The notes under the pieces were generated by a model. That model was not told the DNA's origin, did not search any database, and worked only from the letters and a program-made list of their open reading frames with translations. DNA of 64,000 bases from Methylomonas methanica (GTDB lineage Bacteria; Pseudomonadota; Gammaproteobacteria; Methylococcales; Methylomonadaceae): NCBI RefSeq assembly GCF_001644035.1, contig NZ_LUUG01000049.1, forward strand, positions 182,036 to 246,035, read 5' to 3'. A program made the translations under genes and the position numbers. Within the stretch, counting starts at the first letter, position 1, and each line of letters opens with the position of its first letter. Shown one piece after another: positions 26,715 to 36,001 of this stretch.

Positions 26715-27533
26715 ATGAATAAGGCCAACGACCCTGAACAAGACCAACTCAATCAGCTGCTGCTGGACAGCTTGTCACCTATCGAGCTAAGCACCGGCCG
26801 ACATGACATGCTAAAGCAAGGTCTGCTGACGCGCGCGGCGTTGAGCATCGCCAATCAGGCCGGTTTGCTGACTATACGAGCGAAGGACGGTGTCTGGCAA
26901 ACGCTTAAGACCGGCGTGCGCGTCAAACCACTCTGGAACGGCGGCCGGCAAGGTAACTCGGTACTGGTAGAATTCGCTCCGGGCGCGAGTCTGGTGCCGC
27001 ACCGGCACAACTGTCTGGAGGAAGGCATTGTCTTGCGCGGCGATTTGCAAATGGGCGATTTGCGGCTCGGCCCGCTGGATTACCATGCCTCGCCAGCCGG
27101 CAGCCGTCATGGCTGCATCAGCTCTCAGCACGGCGCACTGGCTTATCTGCGCGGTACCTCATTGGGCGACACCCACGAGGTGTTGCGGGAGGTATTGGGC
27201 GGTTTGCTGCCGTTTGGCCAAGACCGGTCTTTGACGGTGTATGCCGATAATAACAGCGCTTGGCAGGAAATCATGCCGGGCGTCTGGAAAAAACCGCTCT
27301 GGCAAGATGAAACTAGGCAGTCGTGTTTCTACAGGCTGGAAGCGGAAGCCGGGTTTCCGAAAAGCGTCCACCCGGAGGAACAGGAATACATGATGCTGGA
27401 CGGCGACTTGTTTATCGACGATGTGTTGCTGCGCGCCGGCGATTACCAACTCGCACCGACCGGCAGCATGCACCACGACGTGTATACCGATATTGGGGCA
27501 ACACTGTTCGTGCGCGGCGCCAAGGAAAATTAG
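26715..27533 (+). CDS. ChrR-like cupin anti-sigma protein
   Basis: A 272-residue protein with two cupin domains (about 65-155 and 165-268). The first holds [17 protein letters not shown], a metal-binding cupin motif; the second has [17 protein letters not shown]. ChrR binds its sigma factor through an N-terminal zinc domain (HxxxCxxC); that motif is not visible in the short N-terminus here, so sigma binding may differ. Its end overlaps the convergent ybiT end by four bases. Confidence 0.75.
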   Translation: MNKANDPEQDQLNQLLLDSLSPIELSTGRHDMLKQGLLTRAALSIANQAGLLTIRAKDGVWQTLKTGVRVKPLWNGGRQGNSVLVEFAPGASLVPHRHNCLEEGIVLRGDLQMGDLRLGPLDYHASPAGSRHGCISSQHGALAYLRGTSLGDTHEVLREVLGGLLPFGQDRSLTVYADNNSAWQEIMPGVWKKPLWQDETRQSCFYRLEAEAGFPKSVHPEEQEYMMLDGDLFIDDVLLRAGDYQLAPTGSMHHDVYTDIGATLFVRGAKEN

Positions 27534-29122
27534 CTAATATCCTGACTATTCAAATAATCTTCATAGTTACCGCTGAAATCGACGATGCCGTTCGGCGTCA
27601 GCTCGATAATCCGCGTGGCCAGTGAGGACACAAACTCCCGATCGTGACTGACGAAAATCAGCGTGCCGGGATAGTTTTCCAAAGCCGCATTTAAGGATTC
27701 GATCGATTCCATATCCAAATGGTTAGTAGGCTCGTCCATCACCATCACATTGTTTTTTTGCAGAATCAATTTGCCAAACAACATCCGGCCTTGCTCACCA
27801 CCGGAAATCACTTTCACGGATTTATTGATTTCGTCCTGCGAGAATAATAAGCGCCCCAGCGTACCGCGAATGGTTTGATCGTCATCGGACTCCTTGCGCC
27901 ATTGGCCCATCCATTCGATCAACGACATATCTTCGGCAAAATCGTCCGCATGGTCCTGGGCAAAATAACCGACCTCGGCGTTTTCCGACCATTTGACTTC
28001 TCCGCTATCGGGGGTCAAATCACCGACCAGGGTTTTCAATAAAGTGGATTTTCCGATCCCGTTCGGACCGATTACCGCAACCCGCTCGCCAACCGCGATC
28101 ATCATGTTCAAATTCTTGAACAATGGTTCGGCACCGTAGCCCTTGACCAAGTCTTTGGCTTCCAAGGCTAAGCGATACAACTTTTTGGCTTGATCGAAAC
28201 GAATAAACGGATTGACCCGGCTGGACGGCTTGACTTCGTCAAGTTTGATTTTTTCCAACTGCCGAGCGCGTGACGTGGCTTGCTTGGCCTTGGAAGCGTT
28301 GGCCGAAAAGCGCGCCACGAAGGTTTGCAGTTCGGCGATTTGGGCTTTTTTCTTGGCATTCCCGGCCAACAATTGTTCGCGCACCTGAGTCACGGCCGTC
28401 ATGTAATCGTCGTAATTGCCCGGATACACCCGCAATTCGCCGTAGTCCAGATCGGCCATGTGGGTACAAACGCTATTCAAAAAGTGCCGGTCATGCGAGA
28501 TGATTACCATGGTCGAATTGCGTTCGTTCAGCACGTTTTCCAGCCAACGAATCGTGTTGATGTCCAAGTTGTTGGTCGGTTCGTCCAGCAACATGATGTC
28601 AGGATTGGAAAACAAGGCTTGTGCCAGCAATACCCGCAATTTCCATCCCGGCGCCACCGCACTCATCGGGCCGTTATGTTGCTCCAGCGGAATATCCAAG
28701 CCCAGCAATAATTCGCCGGCTTTGGCTTCAGCGGTATAGCCGCCGTATTCTGCAAACACCGATTCCAGATCGGCGGCGCGCATGTAATCGTCTTCGCTGG
28801 CTTCCATATTGGCGTAGATGGCGTCGCGTTCCGACATGGCCGCCCACATCTCGGCATGACCCATCATCACCACATCCAGCACCCGCTGCTCTTCGTAAGC
28901 GAATTGATTCTGGCGCAAGATACCCAGCCGTTCGTTGGCATCGACGCTGACGTTGCCCGATGTCGGCTCCAGGTCACCGCTGAGGATTTTCATGAAGGTC
29001 GACTTGCCGCAGCCGTTGGCGCCGATCAGGCCGTAACGATTGCCGTTGCCGAATTTAACAGAAACGTTTTCAAACAGGGGCTTGGCCCCGAATTGCATGG
29101 TGATATTAGCGGTAGAAATCAA
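27530..29122 (-). CDS. ybiT: ABC-F ATPase YbiT
   Basis: Ribosome-associated ABC-F protein of 530 residues with two ATPase domains and no membrane part. First domain: GANGCGKST, and the YbiT-type signature [15 protein letters not shown] in place of LSGG. Second: [19 protein letters not shown], and DEPTNHLD. The arginine/lysine-rich linker lies at about 250-310. Length and the odd first signature match E. coli YbiT. Acts on translation. Confidence 0.92.
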   Translation of the reverse strand: MISTANITMQFGAKPLFENVSVKFGNGNRYGLIGANGCGKSTFMKILSGDLEPTSGNVSVDANERLGILRQNQFAYEEQRVLDVVMMGHAEMWAAMSERDAIYANMEASEDDYMRAADLESVFAEYGGYTAEAKAGELLLGLDIPLEQHNGPMSAVAPGWKLRVLLAQALFSNPDIMLLDEPTNNLDINTIRWLENVLNERNSTMVIISHDRHFLNSVCTHMADLDYGELRVYPGNYDDYMTAVTQVREQLLAGNAKKKAQIAELQTFVARFSANASKAKQATSRARQLEKIKLDEVKPSSRVNPFIRFDQAKKLYRLALEAKDLVKGYGAEPLFKNLNMMIAVGERVAVIGPNGIGKSTLLKTLVGDLTPDSGEVKWSENAEVGYFAQDHADDFAEDMSLIEWMGQWRKESDDDQTIRGTLGRLLFSQDEINKSVKVISGGEQGRMLFGKLILQKNNVMVMDEPTNHLDMESIESLNAALENYPGTLIFVSHDREFVSSLATRIIELTPNGIVDFSGNYEDYLNSQDIS

Positions 29123-29299
29123 GAGAGTGTCCGAAGATTAGGAGTAAAAAGAGCGTTGGCGCCGCTTGGGGCGTGTGACGAAATAAATAGGTTGACGCAA
29201 AAATCAGTTATTTTACCAGACTTTAATCGACGATCATTTACAGTAATGTGTCACCGGCAATCCGGACGATAAAGAACTGAAATTCAATAAAAACCCCAT

Positions 29300-29989
29300 A
29301 TGCTTACTTCGCCCCCCACCGCAGAACAGATTTATCCGATCTTTTACAGTTTCCGCCGCTGCCCTTATGCAATGCGGGCACGCTTGGCCATTGCCGTATC
29401 GGGGCTAAGCGTCGCGCTCAGAGAAATCGAGCTCAGCAACAAACCGGAGGCTATGTTGGCTATTTCGCCGAAAGGCACGGTACCGGTGCTGCTGTTACGC
29501 AACGGCCAAGTCATCGAACAAAGCCTGGATATTATGCTGTGGGCCTTGGCACAACAGGATCCGCAAGATTGGCTAGACCAATCGCCGGAAGATGCGAAGC
29601 GATTAATTGAGCGGAATGACAGCGAATTCAAATACTATTTAGACCGCTACAAATATGCGGACCGCTATCCGGAACAAACGTCAGCCGATTATCGTCAACA
29701 AGGCGAGGTATTTTTAGCCGCGCTGGAAACCCGTTTGCAGCGGACCCGCTTCTTATGCGGCGCTAATTTTGGCCTGGCCGATGCCGCCATTGCGCCGTTT
29801 ATCCGCCAGTTCGCCGCAGTGGATAACGCTTGGTTTGCAAACTCGCCCTACCCGGCTTTGCAACATTGGTTGGACACCTTTTTAACATCCAATCTGTTCG
29901 CAGCGGTTATGCGAAAATACTTGCCCTGGAAAACTGACGACCCGTTAGTCCTTTTCGGGAACGAGGCCGGCCTCGTATCAATTAAATAG
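29300..29989 (+). CDS. Glutathione S-transferase, glutaredoxin-2-like
   Basis: A 229-residue protein with a thioredoxin-fold N-terminal domain carrying CPYAMRAR (C21) and KGTVPVL with the cis-proline, then a helical C-terminal domain (GANFGLADAAIAPFIRQ). The CPYA motif is like that of omega/Grx2-type enzymes that use a cysteine for glutathione chemistry. Followed 9 bases later by a small membrane protein gene. Confidence 0.88.
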   Translation: MLTSPPTAEQIYPIFYSFRRCPYAMRARLAIAVSGLSVALREIELSNKPEAMLAISPKGTVPVLLLRNGQVIEQSLDIMLWALAQQDPQDWLDQSPEDAKRLIERNDSEFKYYLDRYKYADRYPEQTSADYRQQGEVFLAALETRLQRTRFLCGANFGLADAAIAPFIRQFAAVDNAWFANSPYPALQHWLDTFLTSNLFAAVMRKYLPWKTDDPLVLFGNEAGLVSIK

Positions 29990-29998
29990 GTGCCCGAT

Positions 29999-30301
29999 AT
30001 GTTAAATGTTTACAAAAAAACCATCCGCATCGACAGCTCCGCTGCGCATCCCCGCCTTGAGTCACCCCCGCAAAGCAAGCTGTCCAATCTGCTGAGCATT
30101 CCGGCAATGATCGCCGGCGCGATAATCGGCACCGTGGTATTTTCGGCGTTTTTTGCCTTACTGCTGATTCCGCTGACAATAATCGGCATCAGGGGCTGGT
30201 GGTTGCTGCGAAAACTTAAAAATGCGCAGGCCGATGAACAAAGTCTGGAAGCCGAATATACCGTGGTTTCGGATACTTCAAAAAAATCCGATTCCGACTG
30301 A
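29999..30301 (+). CDS. Small membrane protein, unknown
   Basis: A 100-residue protein with one long hydrophobic region (about 34-68, perhaps two close helices) containing GAIIGTVVFSAFFALLL, a WW pair at its end and an acidic, serine-rich tail. ATG 29999 follows AGGTG; a GTG at 29990 directly at the GST stop is the alternative. Probably cotranscribed with the GST. Not recognised. Confidence 0.65.
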   Translation: MLNVYKKTIRIDSSAAHPRLESPPQSKLSNLLSIPAMIAGAIIGTVVFSAFFALLLIPLTIIGIRGWWLLRKLKNAQADEQSLEAEYTVVSDTSKKSDSD

Positions 30302-30323
30302 GGGATAACGCTCCGTTAACGAC

Positions 30324-30356
30324 AAAAAAAGCCTCCACCTTGAGCAGGGTGGAGGC
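30324..30356 (-). terminator. Strong terminator of the 30401 gene
   Basis: Nine-base arms GCCTCCACC (30331-30339) and GGTGGAGGC (30348-30356); on the minus strand the stem is followed by seven T (complement of 30324-30330). It may also stop transcripts arriving from the plus strand. Confidence 0.8.
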
Positions 30357-30400
30357 TGTGGAATGTGTAGCGTTACAACGAGGAGGTACTACGAAAAAAC

Positions 30401-30562
30401 TTAGAACCGGACAGGTTTCGCCACTTGGATATTACTGAATAGAGAAGCAGCGCCGAAAAACAGTGTGGAAAGAACGAACTGACCGGACAGGAAGCTAAAA
30501 ATACCGGTTGCAAAAAACAATCCGGTGGCGATGTCTTTATACAGATTGCTTGACTTGTTCAT
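30401..30562 (-). CDS. Small hydrophobic protein, unknown
   Basis: A 53-residue protein with one or two membrane segments (IATGLFFATGIFSFLSG and VLSTLFFGAASLF). Start 30562 has GGCGGA close by; an earlier in-frame ATG at 30595 lacks a ribosome site. The strong terminator behind it supports a real transcript. Confidence 0.6.
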   Translation of the reverse strand: MNKSSNLYKDIATGLFFATGIFSFLSGQFVLSTLFFGAASLFSNIQVAKPVRF

Positions 30563-30654
30563 TTTTCCGCCTTGACTGGGTTTCAGTCGATTCATTGGAG
30601 ACGGTTTAACTATAAACCTTTGCGATTTATTTACAATAAGGCATTTATAAGATG

Positions 30655-30679
30655 ATTTGTTTCATATTTTGAAACAAAT
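30655..30679. promoter_or_regulatory. Palindrome between divergent small genes
   Basis: Perfect 10-base arms ATTTGTTTCA (30655-30664) and TGAAACAAAT (30670-30679) with a 5-base centre. It lies in the divergent space between the 30562 and 30766 genes, where an operator would be expected; the binding protein is unknown. Confidence 0.5.
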
Positions 30680-30765
30680 ATCATTAAATACCGCTGCTGC
30701 GAGCCAAGTTGAACCTCAAACCGGTTCAGACTTAAGCTATCGAATTAATTCAGGAGGATGCAGCC

Positions 30766-31050
30766 ATGAGCCACCATTTAAATCTGCTACGCGCGATATT
30801 CCAGGATCCGATTAGCGGCAACATCCATTGGCGGGAAATAGAATCGCTGTTGCATCATCTGGGTGCCGACCTGCAACCCAGCCATGGCGCCCGCTTTCAC
30901 GTGACTTTGAATAACATCGAAGGCGTGTTGCATCATCCGCATCACAGCGGCATATGCAATAAGCAAGAAATCAAACATCTGCGCGAATATCTGGCAAGCG
31001 CAGGCATCAGTCCGTCCGCATATGAAGAACAGCGAAATAAACAGCATTAA
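30766..31050 (+). CDS. Solitary HicA-family protein
   Basis: A 94-residue protein matching the HicA mRNA-interferase fold: SGNIHWREIESLLHHLGA, then PSHGARFHVTLNN and HHPH, ending KHLREYLASAGI. HicA normally pairs with a HicB antitoxin; none is beside it. Proteins of this solitary type may have lost toxicity. Strong AGGAGG site at 30751. The palindrome upstream may control it. Confidence 0.7.
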   Translation: MSHHLNLLRAIFQDPISGNIHWREIESLLHHLGADLQPSHGARFHVTLNNIEGVLHHPHHSGICNKQEIKHLREYLASAGISPSAYEEQRNKQH

Positions 31051-31121
31051 TTAAAGCCGGTGCAAGGTGTTAAACCCTTAGATTCGCCATTGCCAACAGC
31101 AAGGATTGAACAGAACGCCCC

Positions 31122-32378
31122 ATGAAATGGATTGCAAAAAGCTTGCTGCTGACGGTATTGCTATTACCTGTATTGTTTGGGCTGACGCTGTGGCTGGCAA
31201 TTGACGATACTCCCAAATTACAAACCCGAGCCGACCTGACCCCGGAGCAAATTGCCCGAGGCAAACTGATTTTTCGGCAAAACGATCCGCGCCGGCTGAA
31301 GTCCGGCACAATCGCCAGAGTTGCACTGGATCAACAGGAACTGGATCTGGCGATCAATTACCTGGCCAATCAATACGCCAACGGCGTGGCGGGCTTACGG
31401 ATCGACAAAGGCCGGGCTCACATCGACGCTACACTGCGTTTGCCCAGTAATCCCGTAGGCCGATACCTGAATTTGACGCTGGAGCTCAAGCAATCCTCCA
31501 CCCTACCGGACGTAGATCAACTGTCTGTCGGCAAACTACGACTGCCCGGCGTGCTGGCTAAACCCTTGCTGAGTTTGGCGCTCAACACCTTACAACCGGC
31601 GGCGGATCGGCAAGCCTTCGCCAACATTGTCAAACACGTGCTATTTCAACCCCAGCGCCTGACGGTCACATATCGTTGGCAGGCCGATTTACCGGGTAAA
31701 TTGCGCGGCGCATTGCTAACCCCTGATGACCTGCAACGACTGGAAGCTTATCAGCAGCGTTTAGCAGAACTAAGCCAAGCAGATAACAAAAGCCTCAGTC
31801 TCACTGATCTCAGCAAACCGCTATTTAAACTGGCATTACAAAGAAGCACCAGCGGCGACCCGATTGCGGAAAACCGGGCATTAATATTGGTACTGACGCT
31901 ATACGTCAACCAACAGCGTCTAATCAAAATCGTCCCGGAATCACGGTTATGGCCACGCCCGATTTGGCGCAAGGTTACGCTGAACGGCCGCGACGATCTG
32001 ACCAAGCATTACCTGGTTTCGGCGATGCTGGCCGCCTATTCCCGCACGCCTTTAGCCGATGCGGTAGGTTTGTTTAAGGAAATAGAAGATTCGCGCGGCG
32101 GCAGCGGCTTTTCGTTTAACGACATCGCCGCCGACCGGGCCGGCACGCGCATGGGCGAACAAGCCGTCACCAGCCCGGCACTGGCGCGGAAAATCCAATC
32201 AATATTAGCCAGCGCCGATGAAAATCAAATGATGCCGGCCACCGCCGATTTACCGGAATCGCTAAGCGAAGCCGAGTTTATCCGCCGCTTTGGCGGCACC
32301 GACGGCGAAGCCTACAAACAACTGATGCAAGACATCGAACAGCGTATCGCGGCCTTGCCGGTAAATCGGGAACGTTAA
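31122..32378 (+). CDS. Conserved membrane-anchored protein, unknown
   Basis: A 418-residue protein with one N-terminal membrane anchor (about 5-26) and a large soluble part outside the membrane. It contains LTPEQIARGKLIF near residue 40, LSVGKLRLPG near 137 and RGGSGFSFNDIAADRAGTRM near 323. No catalytic motif is evident and I do not know the family. The next gene is convergent. Confidence 0.75.
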   Translation: MKWIAKSLLLTVLLLPVLFGLTLWLAIDDTPKLQTRADLTPEQIARGKLIFRQNDPRRLKSGTIARVALDQQELDLAINYLANQYANGVAGLRIDKGRAHIDATLRLPSNPVGRYLNLTLELKQSSTLPDVDQLSVGKLRLPGVLAKPLLSLALNTLQPAADRQAFANIVKHVLFQPQRLTVTYRWQADLPGKLRGALLTPDDLQRLEAYQQRLAELSQADNKSLSLTDLSKPLFKLALQRSTSGDPIAENRALILVLTLYVNQQRLIKIVPESRLWPRPIWRKVTLNGRDDLTKHYLVSAMLAAYSRTPLADAVGLFKEIEDSRGGSGFSFNDIAADRAGTRMGEQAVTSPALARKIQSILASADENQMMPATADLPESLSEAEFIRRFGGTDGEAYKQLMQDIEQRIAALPVNRER

Positions 32379-32395
32379 CTCAGCTGACTGGCATT

Positions 32396-34117
32396 TCACC
32401 TAAGCAACAAACCGACAATCACCGCCGCCAGAATAAACGACACACCTTTCCAGAACGCCGCCGGGTTGCGTTCCAGCAATGCCGGACCGGTCTTGTTCAA
32501 GAACGCCGGGTTGGGATGGCGTAAATCAAAGATAAACTCTGACAAGTCTTCGTAGCGTTTATACGGGTCGGGATGCGCGGCCTTGCGGAGGGTGTCGTCG
32601 ATCCAGCCCGGAATATCCCGGTTACGGTACAAGGTGGCGTCGTAGCTGAGCTTATTTTGCGCAGCCATGGATTTGCATTTAGCCACTTCCGCGCCGTAAG
32701 GCAGTTTGCCGGTCAGCATTTGATAGGCAATCACCGCCAGGGAAAACTGCTCGGAACGCACCGAGCCCGGCTCGCCCAGAAAATACTCCGGCGCGGCATA
32801 CTGCGCGGTGCCGAGCATATGCTGGTGACCGATGGGAATACCCATTTCCATCACCCCCGCCACCCGGGTAGAACCAAAATCGATGATTTTCACCGTGCCG
32901 GTGCCGTCTATCATGATGTTATCGGGCCGCAGATCCTGATGCAGCATTTCCAGACGATGAAAACCCCGCAAGCCCTTGGCGATTTGCTCGACGATGCCGC
33001 GCACGGTTTCCAGATCCGGCTGCGGATGGTCGATCATCCATTGTTTCAGGGTCTGGCCGTCGATGAACTCCGTGGCAACATACAGAAAATTGCGTTTGCG
33101 GGTCTGCGCGCACGGCTTTAATACATGCGGGTTGTTGATGCGCCGGGCAATCCAGTCTTCCATCAGAAAGCGTTCCAGGTATGCCGGATCGCCGCGCAAG
33201 TCGATGGACGGGGTTTTAATCACCACCTGCGCCTGGGTCTCGCTGTCCACCGCCAGATAAATATGGCTACGGCTGCTGGCGTGTAACTGCCGGACAATGG
33301 TGTAACCGTCGAACGCCATTCTGGCGTCCAACTGCGGCGGGAACGGCAAATCGGTTAAGGACTGATACAGTTCGTTGGCGCTGGGTAAGGGCAACTGGTC
33401 GATGCGCACAATTTGTATCGTCAGATTATCGCCGCTGCCATTTTCGTAGGCAGCGTCAACGATGGCTTTGGCCGCACCGTCCAGATCGTCGCCGGCTTGG
33501 CGGATGGTTTGGGACACAAACCGGGAGTTGACGTATTCGTAAACACCATCGGTCGCCAACACGAACATATCGCCTTGACTGACGGTCAGCGCTTGATAGT
33601 CGATTTCCAGACGCGAATCCATGCCCATGGCGCGACTCAGATAGCTGTTCTCCTGAGAAATCCATAAGCGGTGGTCGCGGGTCAACTGCTCCAACTCGTC
33701 GCCCTGCACCCGGTAAATCCGCGTGTCGCCGACATGGAATAGATGCGCGGTGGTGGATTTGATCACCAGCGCGCTCAAGGTGCAGACATAGCCGCGATCC
33801 ATGTCGTAACAATCGCGGCTTTGCCGAGTTTGCGCGTATAACCAGGAATTGGTGGCGGTCAACACCCGCTGCACCGACTTCTTCACCGACCAGGCTTCCG
33901 AGGTACAAAAATAATCCGCCAGAAAGCCGGTCACCGCCGCTTGGCTGGCAATGTGGCTGACCTCGCTGCTGCTGATGCCGTCAGCCAAGGCGATCGCAAT
34001 GCCTTTGGCGCTTAACTGCGGTTCCTTGGCGATATAAACGCCGTGAAAATCCTGATTCAGCGCCTTGCGGCCCTTATCGGAGTATTGACCGACGACGACG
34101 TTTAATTGACCGGACAT
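32396..34117 (-). CDS. Fused PP2C phosphatase and Ser/Thr kinase
   Basis: A 573-residue protein: PP2C phosphatase domain (about 1-235, ALADGISSSEVSH, LFHVGDTRIYR, LATDGVYEYV), protein kinase domain (about 265-540, lysine in QVVIKTPS, HQDLRPDN replacing HRD, IDFGS) and one C-terminal membrane helix (about 553-573). The two opposing activities on one membrane-bound chain suit a switch. It is third in an operon with a formate/nitrite-type channel and cyanase, so it may control nitrogen uptake. Confidence 0.92.
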   Translation of the reverse strand: MSGQLNVVVGQYSDKGRKALNQDFHGVYIAKEPQLSAKGIAIALADGISSSEVSHIASQAAVTGFLADYFCTSEAWSVKKSVQRVLTATNSWLYAQTRQSRDCYDMDRGYVCTLSALVIKSTTAHLFHVGDTRIYRVQGDELEQLTRDHRLWISQENSYLSRAMGMDSRLEIDYQALTVSQGDMFVLATDGVYEYVNSRFVSQTIRQAGDDLDGAAKAIVDAAYENGSGDNLTIQIVRIDQLPLPSANELYQSLTDLPFPPQLDARMAFDGYTIVRQLHASSRSHIYLAVDSETQAQVVIKTPSIDLRGDPAYLERFLMEDWIARRINNPHVLKPCAQTRKRNFLYVATEFIDGQTLKQWMIDHPQPDLETVRGIVEQIAKGLRGFHRLEMLHQDLRPDNIMIDGTGTVKIIDFGSTRVAGVMEMGIPIGHQHMLGTAQYAAPEYFLGEPGSVRSEQFSLAVIAYQMLTGKLPYGAEVAKCKSMAAQNKLSYDATLYRNRDIPGWIDDTLRKAAHPDPYKRYEDLSEFIFDLRHPNPAFLNKTGPALLERNPAAFWKGVSFILAAVIVGLLLR

Positions 34118-34136
34118 GGTCTACGGCAAATCCGCC

Positions 34137-34580
34137 TCAGTAACTCTTATACGGCAGAAACTTCCCGCTCATTACAATCTTGACTCGGTCGCCTTTCGGA
34201 TCGGCTTCGCGCTGCAAATCCATACTAAAGTCGATGGCACTCATGATGCCGTCGCCGAACTCCTCGTGAATCAAGGCCTTAAACGTCGTGCCGTAGACAT
34301 TCACCAGCTCGTAAAAACGGTAAATCAACGGATCGGTCGGCACCGCAGTTGGCAGCGAACCCTTGTACGGCACCACTTGCAGCTGGGCGATAGCCTCTGG
34401 CGGCAAATCCAGCAGCGCACCGATGGTGGCCGCTTGATCGGCGTTCAAGGTCATCTGCCCCAGCAATGCGGCGGTGGTCCATTCCTTACTTAAACCAATC
34501 GCCTCGGCTAGTTGCGCCCAGCTCAGTTGTTTGGCCAGTTTTTGGGTAACGACCAATTCGGTCACTTCGTTGCGTGTCAT
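34137..34580 (-). CDS. cynS: Cyanase
   Basis: Converts cyanate and bicarbonate to ammonia and CO2. The 147-residue chain has the N-terminal helix-turn-helix-like part and catalytic residues R88, E91 and S114, each shifted by exactly 8 from E. coli R96, E99 and S122. GGAG stands before the ATG. Lies 19 bases before the fused phosphatase/kinase and after the channel gene. Confidence 0.95.
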   Translation of the reverse strand: MTRNEVTELVVTQKLAKQLSWAQLAEAIGLSKEWTTAALLGQMTLNADQAATIGALLDLPPEAIAQLQVVPYKGSLPTAVPTDPLIYRFYELVNVYGTTFKALIHEEFGDGIMSAIDFSMDLQREADPKGDRVKIVMSGKFLPYKSY

Positions 34581-34656
34581 CTTTAACTCCTTTGCCCATT
34601 GAACAGCGAGAAAAAGGCCTCTGGCTTAACAGCGGCGAGGCCGGATCGAATAAGGA

Positions 34657-35469
34657 TTAGTTGAAAGAGCGTTTCGGCGCGGTTCTGATATGCGTGGAAT
34701 ACAGCGTCAAGCCAGTAAAGGCCAAGCCGCCGACCAGGTTGCCCAACACGGTCGGAATCTCGTTCCAGACAAAATAATCCATAATCGAAAAATTACCGCC
34801 CATCAGCAGACCGGACGGGAATAAAAACATGTTCACCACCGAATGTTCGAACGTCATGCCGAAGAACAGCATAATCGGCATCCACATCGCGATTACCTTA
34901 CCGCTGACGGAGGTGGAAATCATCGCCCCGACCACGCCAGTGGATACCATCCAGTTACACAGCATGCCGCGAATAAAGATCGTAAACCAGCCGGCGATGC
35001 CGTATTTGGCGTAACCCAAGGTCCGGGCTTCGCCGATGCCAGCCAGTTTTTTGCCGACCGCGTCCGGCTCGACCGAAAATCCATAAGTAAACACGATGGC
35101 CATCATGACCGCCACCGTCAAAGCGCCGAGAAAATTGCCTAAAAACACCAAGCCCCAATTTCTGAGGATGCCGCCCAGCGTCACGCCGGCGCGCCTGTCC
35201 AGCCAGGCCAACGGTGTCAATACGAACACGCCGGTCAGCAAATCAAACCCCAGTAAATACAACATGCAAAAACCAACCGGAAATAGAATCGCTCCAAAGA
35301 TCGGCGAGTTGGTTTGCACGGTAATCGACACCGCAAATACTGCCGCCAAAGCCAGGATCGCCCCGGCCATATAGGCGCGGATTAAAGTATCGCGGGTTGA
35401 CATGAAGATTTTGGATTCACCGGCATCGACCATCTTAGTGACGAATTCCGAAGGGACCAGATAGGACAT
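34657..35469 (-). CDS. Formate/nitrite transporter family channel
   Basis: Inner-membrane FNT channel of 270 residues with six helices; the family marks LCNWMVSTGVV (near 170) and the pore-facing His in FEHSVVNMF are present. First gene of the operon with cyanase, so nitrite or cyanate import is more likely than formate. AAGGTGAG precedes the start. A sigma-54-like promoter lies about 250 bases upstream. Confidence 0.9.
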   Translation of the reverse strand: MSYLVPSEFVTKMVDAGESKIFMSTRDTLIRAYMAGAILALAAVFAVSITVQTNSPIFGAILFPVGFCMLYLLGFDLLTGVFVLTPLAWLDRRAGVTLGGILRNWGLVFLGNFLGALTVAVMMAIVFTYGFSVEPDAVGKKLAGIGEARTLGYAKYGIAGWFTIFIRGMLCNWMVSTGVVGAMISTSVSGKVIAMWMPIMLFFGMTFEHSVVNMFLFPSGLLMGGNFSIMDYFVWNEIPTVLGNLVGGLAFTGLTLYSTHIRTAPKRSFN

Positions 35470-35720
35470 AACTCACCTTTTAAATGTGGGAACAAAATGA
35501 ATGTCGGTGTTTTAAAAGCACCGCCATTCGTTTGATTAAGCCTGTGTGCGCAAGCTAAGGCTCCCCTGAAAACGGGTGTGTTACTCGTAAGCGAAGGTCC
35601 TGAAGGAATTAAAGGCAGGCACAACGGACGAGTAAACCATGCTGCGGGTATAAAACCAGCAACGTTTCAACGCCGTTGTTGAAGGGAACCGAGGGTGCGC
35701 CATTGCACCGCGTAAATTGC

Positions 35721-35736
35721 AGCACGGATTGTGCCA
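35721..35736 (-). promoter_or_regulatory. Sigma-54-like promoter
   Basis: On the minus strand TGGCACAATCCGTGCT keeps the invariant GG-N10-GC spacing and the TGGCAC element of RpoN promoters. It faces the channel-cyanase operon. Confidence 0.55.
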
Positions 35737-35800
35737 GCGTTATAAATGCAGCCTCGGCAAGCTTTGCGCCGCTAACCTAATTAAGCCAAACCTACATTGC

Positions 35801-35831
35801 GCACCAAAACGGACTATCAACGCACCAAAAC
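35801..35831. promoter_or_regulatory. Possible NtrC enhancer half-sites
   Basis: GCACCAAAAC at 35801-35810 and 35822-35831, 21 bases apart, lie 65-110 bases upstream of the sigma-54-like site. GCACCA is the NtrC half-site, so nitrogen control is plausible. Confidence 0.4.
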
Positions 35832-36001
35832 AGGCAAAGATAAATCTGAGATACGTTTGCCAGTAACCTCCAAATCAGCATCGATAACCGGCGACAGACT
35901 CCCATCCGCTATTTTCAGCAAAAACGCCGAGTAGCGGCTATGCTTCGCCGACGTTTACCCAGTAACCGATTCTAACGTCATCGCCCTATGTAGCCGAGCC
36001 T

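Larger units (their letters stand above)
35470..36001. other. Long leader/regulatory region of the channel-cyanase operon
   Basis: No gene is supported in this gap. It contains a sigma-54-like promoter on the minus strand, an inverted repeat GGTGC/GCACC (35694-35709) near the expected start and two GCACCAAAAC direct repeats further up. The first 200 bases before the channel gene would be an untranslated leader. Confidence 0.5.
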
